Source: Candidatus Lindowbacteria bacterium RIFCSPLOWO2_12_FULL_62_27
Lineage (GTDB): Bacteria > Lindowbacteria > 2-12-FULL-62-27
Reading direction: 5' to 3'
Assembly: GCA_001784175.1 (NCBI GenBank)
Contig: MFPR01000017.1
Coordinates: 150,975-214,974, forward strand
DNA length: 64,000 nt
The translations under genes and the position numbers were made by a program. The notes below the pieces were generated by a model. That model saw nothing but the letters and a program-made list of their open reading frames with translations, did no database searches and had not been told where the DNA came from. This document shows positions 1-9,300 of this stretch, one piece after another (position 1 is the first letter of the stretch; every line of letters begins with the position of its first letter).

Positions 1-927
1 ACCCGTCACGAGGTACCGGCGCCCGCGGAAAACGAAGACCAGCGCCGAAATGAGGATCAGCATGAAAGCGCAGCCCGTGACTTTCCAAACTGGCGGCGGC
101 GCGGCGGCCAGCGGATAAAAAAACGCCAGATCCACAGGATACAGCATCATCCATACGTATTTCACGTAACTCACAACCATGTTTGACAGGCGCACCGAAA
201 GCGGAAACGTTTCAGATGTCATGATCGACCGCCCCCCGTGCTGGGCGAGGACGGTCAAGAGGGAGGAAAGGCCGGACAAAACCAGCAATGGAATTTTTTC
301 AAGGATCACCCGTCTCAGGGATCGCCCGCGCATGCCGAGCGGCCAGTAATCGAGCAGAAGCAGCACGAGCGGCACCGTGACCAGCATCGGTTTCGCCATC
401 AAGCCCACGGCGAAAAGGGCGGCCACGCCCGCGTATCGCGCGGCGTTTGGCCGGTCGACATATCGGGCGTAGGCCCACAGCGTCAACAGCCAGAAGAACG
501 TGCTCAGGACGTTCTTGCGTTCCGCCACCCATGCCACCGATTCGAGCGCCAGCGGATGAACCGCGAATACGGCCGCGACAAACGCGCTCGGCCGGACCGC
601 GCCGGTCAGCCGTCGAAGCACGAGAAACACGAGAAGCGCGTTTGCCGCGTGAATCCACAGGCTCGTCAGATGGTGCCGGCCCGCGTCCATCCCGTACATC
701 TCCACGTCTGCAAGATGCGACAGCCACGTCACCGGATGCCAGTTGCTCGCCTTGTACGTCGTGAAGGCCCACGCGATGGTTTCCCGCTCCAGCCCCCGCT
801 GAACCTGCGGGTTGGTCCTCACGTAGCTGTCATCGTCGATGTCCAGAAACTCGAATCCGCGAATCGGCCAAAAAACGCCAACCGTCAGGACCAGGAGAAG
901 GACACAGATCATCCAAGTTCGGCGCAT
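1..927 (-). CDS. DUF1736/TMTC-like multi-spanning membrane protein, C-terminus beyond window edge
   Basis: The reading frame is open from the ATG at 927 to the window edge (309 codons), so the C-terminus is missing. The N-terminus has one membrane segment, followed by the DUF1736-type signature (W-H-P-V-T-W-L-S-H near residue 57, H-H-L-T, then H-P-L-A-L-E-S-V-A-W with A-E-R-K-N). At least six hydrophobic segments are visible. Family members are polytopic, resemble PMT/ArnT-type glycosyltransferases, and often end in TPR repeats; the TPR part would lie outside the window. The likely role is membrane-bound glycosyl transfer, inferred from the family only. It diverges from the CCA-adding gene. 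No clear ribosome-binding site was seen. Confidence 0.85.
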   Translation of the reverse strand, partial: MRRTWMICVLLLVLTVGVFWPIRGFEFLDIDDDSYVRTNPQVQRGLERETIAWAFTTYKASNWHPVTWLSHLADVEMYGMDAGRHHLTSLWIHAANALLVFLVLRRLTGAVRPSAFVAAVFAVHPLALESVAWVAERKNVLSTFFWLLTLWAYARYVDRPNAARYAGVAALFAVGLMAKPMLVTVPLVLLLLDYWPLGMRGRSLRRVILEKIPLLVLSGLSSLLTVLAQHGGRSIMTSETFPLSVRLSNMVVSYVKYVWMMLYPVDLAFFYPLAAAPPPVWKVTGCAFMLILISALVFVFRGRRYLVTG

Positions 928-985
928 GTATGGAAATAAACAAAAAATCCCCCGCGTGTCCATGTGCCCCGCATCGAGGCACAGG

Positions 986-1015
986 TTGACAAGTCTTTCG
1001 CCGCCGTCTTAGGCT
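986..1015 (+). promoter_or_regulatory. Predicted promoter of the CCA-adding gene, leaderless-type spacing
   Basis: TTGACA at 986-991 is followed after 18 nt by TAGGCT at 1010-1015. The ATG at 1025 is 9 nt past the -10 element, so transcription would start within a few bases of the start codon. The -35 matches the consensus fully and the -10 is weak. Confidence 0.4.
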
Positions 1016-1024
1016 CTCTTAGAT

Positions 1025-2425
1025 ATGGAAGCGAACAAACTGCTGGACTGTCTGAAACCGCTTTTGCCTCCCGGAAGTTTTCTCGCGGGGGGCGCCGTGC
1101 GTGACATGCTGCTGGGCGTCGAACCGAGGGACGTCGATGTCCTTGTCCCGGCCGATCCGATGGTCCTCGGCCGTACGATCGCGGAGCGCCTCGACGGGTT
1201 CTTCGTCCCGCTGGACGAATCGCGGCGGATCGCCCGCGTGGTCCTTCGCGGCGGCGACGACGTGGATCTTCTGCCCATCCCCTCGGGCGGCGTTCCCGAA
1301 AGCCTCGCGGAACGGGACTTCACCATGAACGCGATCGCGCAGTCGCTCGACACAGGCGCGCTCGTGGATCCCTTCAATGGCCGGGAGGATTTGAAGAACA
1401 AAACGATCCGGCACGTCGCCGAAAAGAACCTGGAGGACGACCCGCTCCGGATCCTCCGCGCATGGCGGTTTCACGCCACCCTCGGATTTTCCATCGATCC
1501 GGCGCTTCTTGCGGCCATTCGACAAAAACACAACCGCATCTGGTCCGTCGCCCCGGAACGGATTGCCGAGGAGTGGTTTATCATCCTCGCCGCGCCCGCC
1601 GCCGGGCGAGCCGTCCGCGCCATGGCCGACGCCGGCACGCTGACCGCGCTCCTGCCGGAACTCCTGCCGATGCGTGGGTGTACCCAGAACGAGTTCCACC
1701 ACCTCGACGTGTTCGATCACTCCCTCGCGGCAATCGATGTGGTCGATGACATCGCCGGCCGGCCGGAGCGGCAGTTCCCGCCGGAGGCGGCGCCGGTGGT
1801 CGCCGAGTACCTTGCGCGGACCCTCGTGGGCCGCCGGCCGCGCGTGGCGTACCTTCGATTCGCGGCCCTCCTCCACGACATCGAAAAACCGTCGGCCCGG
1901 TCGGTCGACCCGGACGGCCGGGTGCATTTCTACGGACACGAAAAAACGGGAAGGGCGTCCGCCTCCGCGATCTGCGGGAAACTTCGACTCGCCAGGGACG
2001 AAAGCGATCTCGTCGCCCGGCTGGTCGCGCAGCACATGATCTTCGGGCCGGAACTCTTCGACGCGACGGCCGACCGCGACCGGTTTTTTTATAGAATCTT
2101 CCGCGACTTCGGAGGCGACGACGGCATCGGCCTTCTGATCCTCTCCCTCGCCGACCGCATGGCCAGCCTGGGCCCGGCGGTGACGGGCGACTTCAACGAG
2201 AGCCACCGCCGGCTGGTCGTCGACGGCGTCGTCCGATACATTCAGGAAAAGGAGCGGGTGGTGCCGCCCAAGCTGCTGTCAGGCAATGACGTCATGACCG
2301 CCCTGAACCTTCCCCCCGGCCCGGCCGTCGGCGTGATCCTCGAACGCGTCCGGGAACTCCAGGCCGAAGGCAAAATCCGCAGCCGCGACGACGCCCTCCG
2401 CGCCCTGCCCTCGCTCCGCCCGTGA
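1025..2425 (+). CDS. CCA tRNA nucleotidyltransferase / poly(A) polymerase family protein with HD domain
   Basis: This 466-residue protein belongs to the class II nucleotidyltransferases that add or repair the 3' CCA end of tRNA, or polyadenylate RNA. The head domain has G-G-A-V-R-D at 22-27, the metal-binding pair D36/D38, and R-D-F-T-M-N-A-I-A at 97-105. The neck region has N-G-R-E-D-L and D-P-L-R-I-L-R-A-W-R-F. An HD phosphohydrolase-like region follows (H-L-D-V-F-D-H near 230, L-L-H-D-I near 285), as in HD-containing CCA enzymes. No tRNA lies beside it. The stop overlaps the putA ATG (TGATG), so the two are probably co-transcribed. CCA addition and poly(A) activity cannot be separated from sequence alone. 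Confidence 0.9.
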   Translation: MEANKLLDCLKPLLPPGSFLAGGAVRDMLLGVEPRDVDVLVPADPMVLGRTIAERLDGFFVPLDESRRIARVVLRGGDDVDLLPIPSGGVPESLAERDFTMNAIAQSLDTGALVDPFNGREDLKNKTIRHVAEKNLEDDPLRILRAWRFHATLGFSIDPALLAAIRQKHNRIWSVAPERIAEEWFIILAAPAAGRAVRAMADAGTLTALLPELLPMRGCTQNEFHHLDVFDHSLAAIDVVDDIAGRPERQFPPEAAPVVAEYLARTLVGRRPRVAYLRFAALLHDIEKPSARSVDPDGRVHFYGHEKTGRASASAICGKLRLARDESDLVARLVAQHMIFGPELFDATADRDRFFYRIFRDFGGDDGIGLLILSLADRMASLGPAVTGDFNESHRRLVVDGVVRYIQEKERVVPPKLLSGNDVMTALNLPPGPAVGVILERVRELQAEGKIRSRDDALRALPSLRP

Positions 2426-5352
2426 TGCGCACCTTCGAGCCGGCGATTGCCGGCCGCGCCCGCGGCCTGCTCGAGGCCGTTGACCGCCGGGAACGGGAAC
2501 TGTCGGTCGGTGAAACGCTCGAGGACCGGATCTTGGACTGGAGCATGGCCGATCCCGACCGCAAGACCCGAATCCTGCGGTTCATCGACGTATTCCCCGC
2601 CCTCAAGACCGACGCCGAGATCGTGGACCATCTCAAACAGTACTTTCCTCATTCGGACCAGCGTCTCCCTCTCACGCTTCGGGCCGGCCTCCGCGTCACC
2701 GGGGGGCTCTTGACCGGCCGGCTGGTGGCGGGCACGGCCCGGATGGTCATGAAAAACATGGCCTCGCGATTCATCGGCGGAGAAACAGAAGCGGAGGCGG
2801 CGGAGTCGATCCGGCGGCTCCGCGCGCAGAAACTCGAATACACCCTCGACTTCCTCGGCGAAGCCACCTTGTCCGAACCGGAGGCCGACCTCAATCTGGA
2901 ATCGATCCTTTCGATGCTCGCGTACCTGTCCCGCGATGGCGCGCGCGCGCACTTCTCCGTCAAATGCTCATCCCTCACCTCCTTTCTCGATCCCGTCGAC
3001 CCGGACGAGGTGGCCCGGCGGCTCGCCCCCAGACTTCGCGCACTCTTTCGGCAGGCGGCGGAAAAAAACGCGTTCCTTCATTTTGACGCCGAACACTACG
3101 AAACCTGCGATCTCGTCCTCGACCTCGTACTGAAACTTCTCGACGAGCCCGACGGCTGCGCCCTGCCGGACGCCGGCATCGTGATCCAGTCGTATCTTCA
3201 CGACGCGGCTGCTCGCGTCGATCGTGTCCTCGACTGGTGCCGCCGTCACCGGCGATCCATGACGGTCCGGCTGGTCAAAGGGGCGTACTGGGATTCCGAA
3301 GTCATCCGCGCCCGGCGGCTGGGACATGCCGAGCCTGTCTATCTGAACAAATGGGAAACCGACGCCGCGTTCGAACGGATCCTTCTCACGCTCCTCGATG
3401 CTCACGCGGTCGTCCGCACGGCCGTCGCGAGCCACAATCTCCGAAGCATCGCCGCCGCGCAGGCGCTCGCGGAAGAACTCAAAGCGCCGCCCGGACAGCT
3501 CGAATTCCAGTTCCTCCACGGCATGGCCCGCGCCACACGGTCGGTCCTCGTCGATCAGGGTCACACCGTCCGCGTCTACATGCCCTACGGCCGCTTGATT
3601 CCGGGTATGGCGTATCTCGTCCGCCGGCTCCTGGAGAACAGCTCAAACGTGTCCTTCCTCCGGCGCCGCCGAATCGGCGATCAGCCGGCGGAGGAACTGC
3701 TGAACCCTCCTCGTGTGAGCCCGCCCGCCGAACCGGAGAGGGTCGACCGCCCGCCGGATTCCGCCGGCGATACATTTCATAATGTCCCCTTGATCGAATT
3801 TTTCAGGAAGGGTGTTCGCGAGGCCATGCACGAAGCGCTCCAACACAGGTTGATGGCCAACCCCGAGCGGATCGGACCGATCATCGATGGTCAGCCGGTC
3901 GGCGGGAAAACGGAAATCCTCTCACTCAATCCCTCCCACCCCGATCGCGTGGTCGCCGAAACCGATCTCGCCGACGCACAGATGGCCAAAGACGCCGTCT
4001 GCGCCGCCCGTCGGGCATGGCCGAAGTGGCGGAACACAAGCGCCGCCGGCCGCGCCAGAATTCTGCGTGCGGCGGCCAGCCTGATGACGGCGAAACGCCA
4101 CGAGCTTGCGGCCCTGGAAGTTTGCGAGGCGGGGAAACCCTGGGAAGAGGCACAGGCAGACGTCGCCGAGGCCATCGATTATCTGCGTTACTACGCGACC
4201 GAAGCCGAGCGTCTCGAAGCGGGCCGGCGATACCAGCCACACGTGCCCGGAGAACTCAACCTCGGAATGTTCCGCCCGCGCGGGGTCGCCGCCGTCATCA
4301 GTCCTTGGAATTTCCCGCTGGCCATCCCCGCCGGCCAGACCGCCGCGGCCCTGGCGGCCGGCAACTGCGTCGTCTTCAAACCGGCCGAGCAGACGCCGCT
4401 GGTCGCGCACCATCTCGCGCGGATTTATTTCGAAGCCGGTCTGCCCGCGGGCGTCCTCCAGTTTCTGCCGGGCATCGGCGAGTGGGTCGGCCCGGCCCTC
4501 GTCGAACATCCGGACGTCGATGTGATCGCATTCACCGGCTCGAGAGCCATCGGCGAGGAGATTATCAAACGCGCAGCCGCCGCGGGCCCGGCGCCGTCAG
4601 GCGCAAAAAAAGTGATCGCAGAAATGGGCGGGAAAAATGCAGTGATCGTCGATTCCGGCGCCGATGTTGACCTTGCCGTCCAGGAATGCGTCCGGTCAGC
4701 CTTCGACTACGCTGGCCAGAAATGCTCCGCGGCCGGCCGGCTCATCCTGCTCAAGGATATTTATGAGGCCTTCTTGAAGCGCTTCGCCGCCGCCGTCCAA
4801 AGCCATCCGCTCGGCTACGCCGAAATACCTTCGACGCGCATCTCGCCGCTCATCGACGCCGCCGCGCTCACTCGCGTGAATGAGCGAATCGACCTCGCCG
4901 TCCGCGAAGGCCGCTGGGTCCTGCCGCCCGACCCCGGGCGTATTCCAAAAGAAGGTTACTTCGTCCCCCCCGCCATCGTCTCCCTCACGTCCGTGAGCGC
5001 GCGAACGGCCCAGGAGGAAATCTTCGGCCCTCTCCTCGCCGTCCTCGAAGCCCGCTCGATCGACGAGGCCATCGAGATCGCCAACAGCGTGCCCTACGCG
5101 CTCACCGGCGGGATTTTCTCCCGCCACCCCGGCCACATCGAACGCGTGCGCCGCCATCTCGACGTCGGCAACCTCTACATCAACCGCGCCATCACGGGCG
5201 CGGTCGTCGGCCGGCAGCCGTTCGGAGGACACCGCGCGTCGGGCGTGGGCTCCAAGGCCGGCGGCCCCGACTACCTCGCGCAGTTCTGCGTTCCGGTCAC
5301 CATCTCCGAAAATCTCACGCGTCACGGGTTCTCGCCGGACGTCTCGCGCTAG
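2425..5352 (+). CDS. putA: Bifunctional proline dehydrogenase / L-glutamate gamma-semialdehyde dehydrogenase
   Basis: The protein oxidises proline to glutamate in two steps: FAD-dependent proline dehydrogenase (roughly residues 130-410), then NAD-dependent P5C dehydrogenase (roughly 470-960). Visible PRODH signatures include L-V-K-G-A-Y-W and a C-terminal R-R-L-L-E-N-S-S-N. The aldehyde dehydrogenase half has S-P-W-N-F-P-L, F-T-G-S-R, E-M-G-G-K-N and the catalytic Cys near residue 767 (G-Q-K-C-S-A). At 975 residues it lacks the N-terminal DNA-binding domain of enteric PutA, so autoregulation is not expected. The ATG at 2425 overlaps the upstream stop; a GTG at 2422 is also possible. Electrons would enter the quinone pool. 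Confidence is high. Confidence 0.95.
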   Translation: MRTFEPAIAGRARGLLEAVDRRERELSVGETLEDRILDWSMADPDRKTRILRFIDVFPALKTDAEIVDHLKQYFPHSDQRLPLTLRAGLRVTGGLLTGRLVAGTARMVMKNMASRFIGGETEAEAAESIRRLRAQKLEYTLDFLGEATLSEPEADLNLESILSMLAYLSRDGARAHFSVKCSSLTSFLDPVDPDEVARRLAPRLRALFRQAAEKNAFLHFDAEHYETCDLVLDLVLKLLDEPDGCALPDAGIVIQSYLHDAAARVDRVLDWCRRHRRSMTVRLVKGAYWDSEVIRARRLGHAEPVYLNKWETDAAFERILLTLLDAHAVVRTAVASHNLRSIAAAQALAEELKAPPGQLEFQFLHGMARATRSVLVDQGHTVRVYMPYGRLIPGMAYLVRRLLENSSNVSFLRRRRIGDQPAEELLNPPRVSPPAEPERVDRPPDSAGDTFHNVPLIEFFRKGVREAMHEALQHRLMANPERIGPIIDGQPVGGKTEILSLNPSHPDRVVAETDLADAQMAKDAVCAARRAWPKWRNTSAAGRARILRAAASLMTAKRHELAALEVCEAGKPWEEAQADVAEAIDYLRYYATEAERLEAGRRYQPHVPGELNLGMFRPRGVAAVISPWNFPLAIPAGQTAAALAAGNCVVFKPAEQTPLVAHHLARIYFEAGLPAGVLQFLPGIGEWVGPALVEHPDVDVIAFTGSRAIGEEIIKRAAAAGPAPSGAKKVIAEMGGKNAVIVDSGADVDLAVQECVRSAFDYAGQKCSAAGRLILLKDIYEAFLKRFAAAVQSHPLGYAEIPSTRISPLIDAAALTRVNERIDLAVREGRWVLPPDPGRIPKEGYFVPPAIVSLTSVSARTAQEEIFGPLLAVLEARSIDEAIEIANSVPYALTGGIFSRHPGHIERVRRHLDVGNLYINRAITGAVVGRQPFGGHRASGVGSKAGGPDYLAQFCVPVTISENLTRHGFSPDVSR

Positions 5353-5360
5353 CCGCCGCG

Positions 5361-5667
5361 TCACCACCGCGGGCGAAAGCCCCCGCTCATCTTCGCCGCC
5401 ACCGCCGTCGCCAGCATGTAGGCCACGACCGCCACCAGCACGTTAAAGATACCCCCGGCTGGACTCGTGCACCACCAAACCGATCGAGGCCCAGTACAGC
5501 AGATCTTCCACCCCGGCCAGCAGAGTCGCGGATTTCACGCGGCCCCACACGACCATCACCGTCTGCACTTCCGTCAGCAGACTCGATGTAAACCGGACGA
5601 CAAAAATCAGCGGAACGGCAAACCAGCTCGACAGAGCGGTCGTCAACGCCGTCTCCAGGTCCATCAT
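5361..5667 (-). pseudogene. Frameshifted DUF5698/DUF2179-type small membrane protein
   Basis: A strong SD (GGAGGTGA, 5 nt spacer) precedes the ATG at 5667. The first frame encodes hydrophobic segments with V-V-R-F-T-S-S-L-L-T and V-V-W-G-R-V-K-S-A-T, resembling the N-terminal membrane domain of DUF5698/DUF2179 proteins. It then stops after S-S-R-G-Y-L. The next frame continues smoothly as G-I-F-N-V-L-V-A-V-V-A-Y-M-L and ends at 5361. The switch is at the G run read from 5456-5452; four Gs instead of five would restore about 102 codons. This could be a real lesion or an indel error. It converges with putA. The family function is unknown. Confidence 0.6.
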
Positions 5668-5816
5668 GATACTCACCTCCCACACTCACACCGCTGGATA
5701 TTCAAGCACGCCTCGGGTTCCCATCTCAGGGGGTGTCGTGTTCCTATGCCCGATTGTCCCGCTCCCCGGCCCCCCGAATCAAGACACCCCGCCGAAAAGA
5801 TTTTATCCCCCACCGC

Positions 5817-5841
5817 CTCTAAGGTACCCAACTCCTTAGAG
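5817..5841. repeat. Perfect inverted repeat upstream of moxR
   Basis: CTCTAAGG at 5817-5824 and CCTTAGAG at 5834-5841 form perfect 8-bp arms around a 9-nt loop. No T run follows, so a terminator is not obvious. Lying about 40 bp upstream of the predicted moxR -35, it could be an operator. Otherwise 5690-5879 shows no gene. Confidence 0.45.
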
Positions 5842-5879
5842 CCGTTAAGTCCCTAACCCGTTGTTCCGCCGGAAACAAA

Positions 5880-5908
5880 TTGACGCGGCCGGGGTTTTGA
5901 GGTCAAAT
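5880..5908 (+). promoter_or_regulatory. Predicted moxR promoter with start codon 13 nt past the -10
   Basis: TTGACG at 5880-5885, a 17-nt spacer, and TCAAAT at 5903-5908. The ATG is at 5922 and no SD precedes it. The mRNA would have a leader of only about 7 nt. Confidence 0.45.
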
Positions 5909-5921
5909 CATTTAACCGGCC

Positions 5922-6872
5922 ATGACCTTGGATGCGATTTCAACGTTTGAGCAAAATGTGAATGCTGTGCTTCTCGGAAAACGCGAGATTGTCCGGCGGG
6001 CCCTGATCGTTCTCATCTGCCGCGGCCATATGCTTCTGGAGGATGTCCCCGGCACGGGCAAGACTGTTTTTGCAAAGGCCATCGCGCGTTCCCTTGAGGC
6101 CGAGTACAAGCGGATCCAATTCACGCCCGATTTGCTCCCCTCGGACGTGACCGGCTCCAGCATCTTCAATCAAAAAACAAACGCCTTCGAATTCATGGCC
6201 GGCCCGCTTTTTACCCATGTCCTCCTCGCGGATGAGATCAATCGCGCCACGCCCCGAACACAGGCGGCGCTCCTTGAGGCGATGGAGGAACGGCAGGTCA
6301 CGGTGGACGGAACCACCTACCGCCTCCCGGACTCGTTTTTCGTCATCGCAACCCAGAATCCCATCGAACAGCAGGGCACCTTTCCCCTGCCGGAGGCGCA
6401 ACTCGACCGGTTTCTCATGAAGATGTCCATCGGCTATCCTCCCGTCGAGAGTGAACTTTCCGTGATCGACATCCGCGCCGACAGCCACCCCGTGGACTCC
6501 GTCCGGCCCGTCATGAATCTGGAATCCCTCCAGAGCCTGCGGACGCACGTGGAAAATGTGTTTGTCCATTCCTCGATCAAGATGTACATCCTCTCCATCG
6601 TCCGCATGACCCGCGCGCATTCCGACCTCGTGCTGGGCGTGTCGCCCCGCGGCGCCCTTGCCCTCCGCCGGTGCGCCCAGGGCCTGGCCCTCGTCGAGGG
6701 CCGCGACTACGTGACGCCGGACGACGTGAAGCGGCTCACGGTGGACGTGCTGTCGCACCGCATCATGATCAAACCGCAGGTTCGGGTCGGCGGAAAATCC
6801 GAGCAGCAGATCATCCTGGAGATACTGAACTCGGTCCAGGTACCCGTCGAGTACGCGCCGCAGGCGCCGTAG
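5922..6872 (+). CDS. MoxR-family AAA+ ATPase
   Basis: This is a 316-residue AAA+ protein of the MoxR type, a chaperone-like ATPase that typically works with DUF58/VWA proteins on membrane or periplasmic assemblies. Walker A is E-D-V-P-G-T-G-K-T at 40-48 and Walker B is L-L-A-D-E-I-N-R with D104/E105. The usual A-T-Q-N-P-I-E-Q-Q-G-T-F-P-L-P-E-A-Q-L block and a C-terminal lid follow. It heads an operon with the DUF58 and DUF4129 genes, 6 bp from the next start. This is the classic MoxR-DUF58-DUF4129 arrangement, but no transglutaminase core or VWA gene follows. The client substrate cannot be predicted. Confidence 0.93.
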   Translation: MTLDAISTFEQNVNAVLLGKREIVRRALIVLICRGHMLLEDVPGTGKTVFAKAIARSLEAEYKRIQFTPDLLPSDVTGSSIFNQKTNAFEFMAGPLFTHVLLADEINRATPRTQAALLEAMEERQVTVDGTTYRLPDSFFVIATQNPIEQQGTFPLPEAQLDRFLMKMSIGYPPVESELSVIDIRADSHPVDSVRPVMNLESLQSLRTHVENVFVHSSIKMYILSIVRMTRAHSDLVLGVSPRGALALRRCAQGLALVEGRDYVTPDDVKRLTVDVLSHRIMIKPQVRVGGKSEQQIILEILNSVQVPVEYAPQAP

Positions 6873-6878
6873 CGCCGA

Positions 6879-8168
6879 TTGGATCCGTCCGGAATCGAAA
6901 CGTTTGAGCTGAAACGCCGCGGCGTGGCCCGCGCCCATGTCTCAGTCGCCGGATTCTTTTTTCTGATCGGCCTCCTCAAAGGCGCCGGCGCGGTGATCGC
7001 GCTGAGCCTCTTCATCCTCATCCTGCCCCTCCTGTTCGGTCTCGTTCATCGCCGGGCGCTTTCGGCCCTGTCCATCCGGAGGCGTATGGTCGCCGGGCAA
7101 TATGAAGGCCGCCCCGTGGCGGTCGAACTCCTGGTTCAGAATCGGTCGCCGATCCCGTTCTTCATGCCCGAAATCGAAGATCCCTTCATGGCCGACCCGA
7201 TGCCGGCCAAGCGCGCGTTTCTCTCCGGATGGCTGCACGCCTGGGGGAACATGACCGCCCGGTATACGGCGCTGGCCAAAGGTCCCAGGGGAGAGTACAC
7301 GGTCGGCCCCTCGATCCTCTCCCTGATCGATCCGCTGGGATTGAGCCGGACGGCCGGCGTCGTCGAGAACACGGATCTTTTGACCGTCTATCCGACCGTC
7401 TTCCCCATCCGGCAGATGCCCTTCGAGGCTGCCCGGGCGCGTTTCAGCCTGCACCTCAAAAGCACGACCAAGGCATCCCAGGGCCAGGATTTTTACGGCG
7501 TCCGGGAATACCGCCGGGGCGATTCGATGCGCCATATCCACTGGCGGTCTTCCGCGCGGCATCTGCGGCTCATCGTCAAGGAATTCGAAATGCCGGCCTC
7601 GAAGAACGTCTACCTGTTCATCGATCTCTTTGAACGCACCGCCCGCGGAATGGGCCACCGGTCCGCCACCGATTATTCGATTCGCATCGCCGCCGCCATC
7701 GTCACGTACGCGATCCAGTCCAGCCACTGCGTCGGACTCTATGGTCACGGCCAGACCGCGATCCGTATGCCGCCGGCCGGCGGGGTGCCCCAGCTTCAGC
7801 GCATCATGCGAATGCTCGTCGCCGCCCGGCAGGTCGGCCAGACGCCCTTCGACCAGTTGCTCCTCGAACATCTCGCGGATATCCCCATCGACTCGGTGGT
7901 CGTTCTCATTTTCCCCACCTCCCAGGTGGATATCGGCCGATACGCTCACGCGATTTCCGTCCTGAAAGCCCGCGGGGTCTCGCCGGTGGCGGTCCTCATC
8001 GACGATCGGTCGTTCTACCGGGTCCGGGGCGAGGTCAAGGATTACGGTCAGGAACGTTCGGTCGATGATGTGATGTCCGGCATGGTCTCGATCGGGCTGA
8101 CGGTCTACGCCGTCAACGAAACCTCGGATCTCGAAGAAGTCTTCCGAAGGCCGCTCTATGCCTGCTGA
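6879..8168 (+). CDS. DUF58 domain-containing membrane-anchored protein
   Basis: The 429-residue protein starts at TTG 6879, the only start that keeps the N-terminus, 6 bp after moxR. Two adjacent hydrophobic segments lie at about residues 23-60. The DUF58 signature G-D-S-M-R-H-I-H-W-R-S-S-A-R sits near 213-227, with a VWA-like fold predicted beyond it (V-Y-L-F-I-D-L-F). DUF58 proteins are partners of MoxR ATPases, and the biochemical role is unknown. The gene overlaps the next one by 11 bp, indicating translational coupling. Confidence 0.88.
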   Translation: MDPSGIETFELKRRGVARAHVSVAGFFFLIGLLKGAGAVIALSLFILILPLLFGLVHRRALSALSIRRRMVAGQYEGRPVAVELLVQNRSPIPFFMPEIEDPFMADPMPAKRAFLSGWLHAWGNMTARYTALAKGPRGEYTVGPSILSLIDPLGLSRTAGVVENTDLLTVYPTVFPIRQMPFEAARARFSLHLKSTTKASQGQDFYGVREYRRGDSMRHIHWRSSARHLRLIVKEFEMPASKNVYLFIDLFERTARGMGHRSATDYSIRIAAAIVTYAIQSSHCVGLYGHGQTAIRMPPAGGVPQLQRIMRMLVAARQVGQTPFDQLLLEHLADIPIDSVVVLIFPTSQVDIGRYAHAISVLKARGVSPVAVLIDDRSFYRVRGEVKDYGQERSVDDVMSGMVSIGLTVYAVNETSDLEEVFRRPLYAC

Positions 8169-9294
8169 CTCCGGAACCGGCCCCTGGGACGCGGTTCACA
8201 GGCTCTTTGTACTCAGCTTCGCGGCTTCCTGTTTCGTCGGATGGCTTGGCGCGAGCGCGGCGACCCCGACGGCGGTCCTTCTCATGACCGGCGTGTATCT
8301 GCTCATTATCCGTATCGGCCTGTACTCCAGCGCTGTCCGGTCGGCGGCAGCGTCCAACAAAAACGTCTGGCTCGGTTTCGTGGCCGCCGCCCTCCTCGCG
8401 CTGGTCGGCGGGCTGAGCGGAAAAATTTCGGCGATCTGGCTGCTCACCGGAATCGCCGGCGCGCTGTCGGCCATGATCGCCTCCTTCTGGTTCTCCAAAC
8501 CGACCGGCCTCTCCATTTTTTTCGGCGCGCACCTCGCCCTCTTTCTGGCCGGCGTGCTCAAGACCGGCGCGCTGGACCCACTCCCGGCGACATGGTTCGC
8601 CTTCAGTTGGATCGGCGCCTGCCACTTCACTCGAACGCACGCCGCTTTCTCCGAATCCGGCGCGCACCGCCGCCCGCCGCTGTCGACCATGCTCAAAAAT
8701 GTGGCGGTCCTCGCCGCGCTGGTCTTCGCCCTTTACATCCCGTGGTCCCTGCTTGTGAGCATGAAGGCGCCGGCCGCGGGCGTTCAAGCGCCGGCCGGCC
8801 CCATTCTTTCCCCGGGATCAGGCGCGGCCGGCGTGGACATGGAGCGCGTGATCAAGCTGCTGACGATGACCGCCGTCCTGCTCCTGGCCTTGCTCGTGTG
8901 CCTCATGATCTATTTGAAAAAATCCAGAAAAGAAAAGTCCCTCCTGCGCGTCCGGGATGCCGGTTCGCGCATCGACATCGAAACCGCCGAGGGCGGGCGG
9001 CCCCCCGATCCGGAGCGGTATCGCGACACGGGTCTCAGTGGGAAAATCATCGAAGAGTATGCCCGGCTATTGACCCTCTGGAAAAAAACCGGCTACAGCC
9101 GCGAGCCGAGCGAAACGCCGTTGGAATTCGCCCGCCGGGTCGGCGGCCTCTTCCCGCAACTCTCGACGCCTTTTCAAACCGTCACGGCCATCTATCACCA
9201 GGCGCGTTATGGAGGCGATTCCCCAGCCCCCGCCGACTACGACCGTTTCGCGGGCCACCTCCACGAAATCCAGCGCCTGCCGCCGTTTCGATAA
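8158..9294 (+). CDS. Polytopic membrane protein with C-terminal DUF4129
   Basis: This 378-residue protein has about six hydrophobic segments in the first 190 residues and another near 240-260. A soluble C-terminal tail (about 300-370) resembles DUF4129, containing E-E-Y-A-R-L-L, a predicted helix with T-P-L-E-F-A-R-R and a following Y-H-Q-A-R-Y-G-G. TgpA-type proteins in this gene context usually carry a transglutaminase core between membrane part and DUF4129; here that core is absent. The protein probably pairs with the upstream MoxR/DUF58 proteins at the inner membrane. The function is unknown. Confidence 0.75.
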   Translation: MPADSGTGPWDAVHRLFVLSFAASCFVGWLGASAATPTAVLLMTGVYLLIIRIGLYSSAVRSAAASNKNVWLGFVAAALLALVGGLSGKISAIWLLTGIAGALSAMIASFWFSKPTGLSIFFGAHLALFLAGVLKTGALDPLPATWFAFSWIGACHFTRTHAAFSESGAHRRPPLSTMLKNVAVLAALVFALYIPWSLLVSMKAPAAGVQAPAGPILSPGSGAAGVDMERVIKLLTMTAVLLLALLVCLMIYLKKSRKEKSLLRVRDAGSRIDIETAEGGRPPDPERYRDTGLSGKIIEEYARLLTLWKKTGYSREPSETPLEFARRVGGLFPQLSTPFQTVTAIYHQARYGGDSPAPADYDRFAGHLHEIQRLPPFR

Positions 9295-9300
9295 GCACCC

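Noticed and set aside
238-939. 233-residue plus-strand reading frame
   Set aside because: It is antisense to the DUF1736 membrane protein, has a Gln/His/Arg-rich composition typical of shadows, and no ribosome-binding site.
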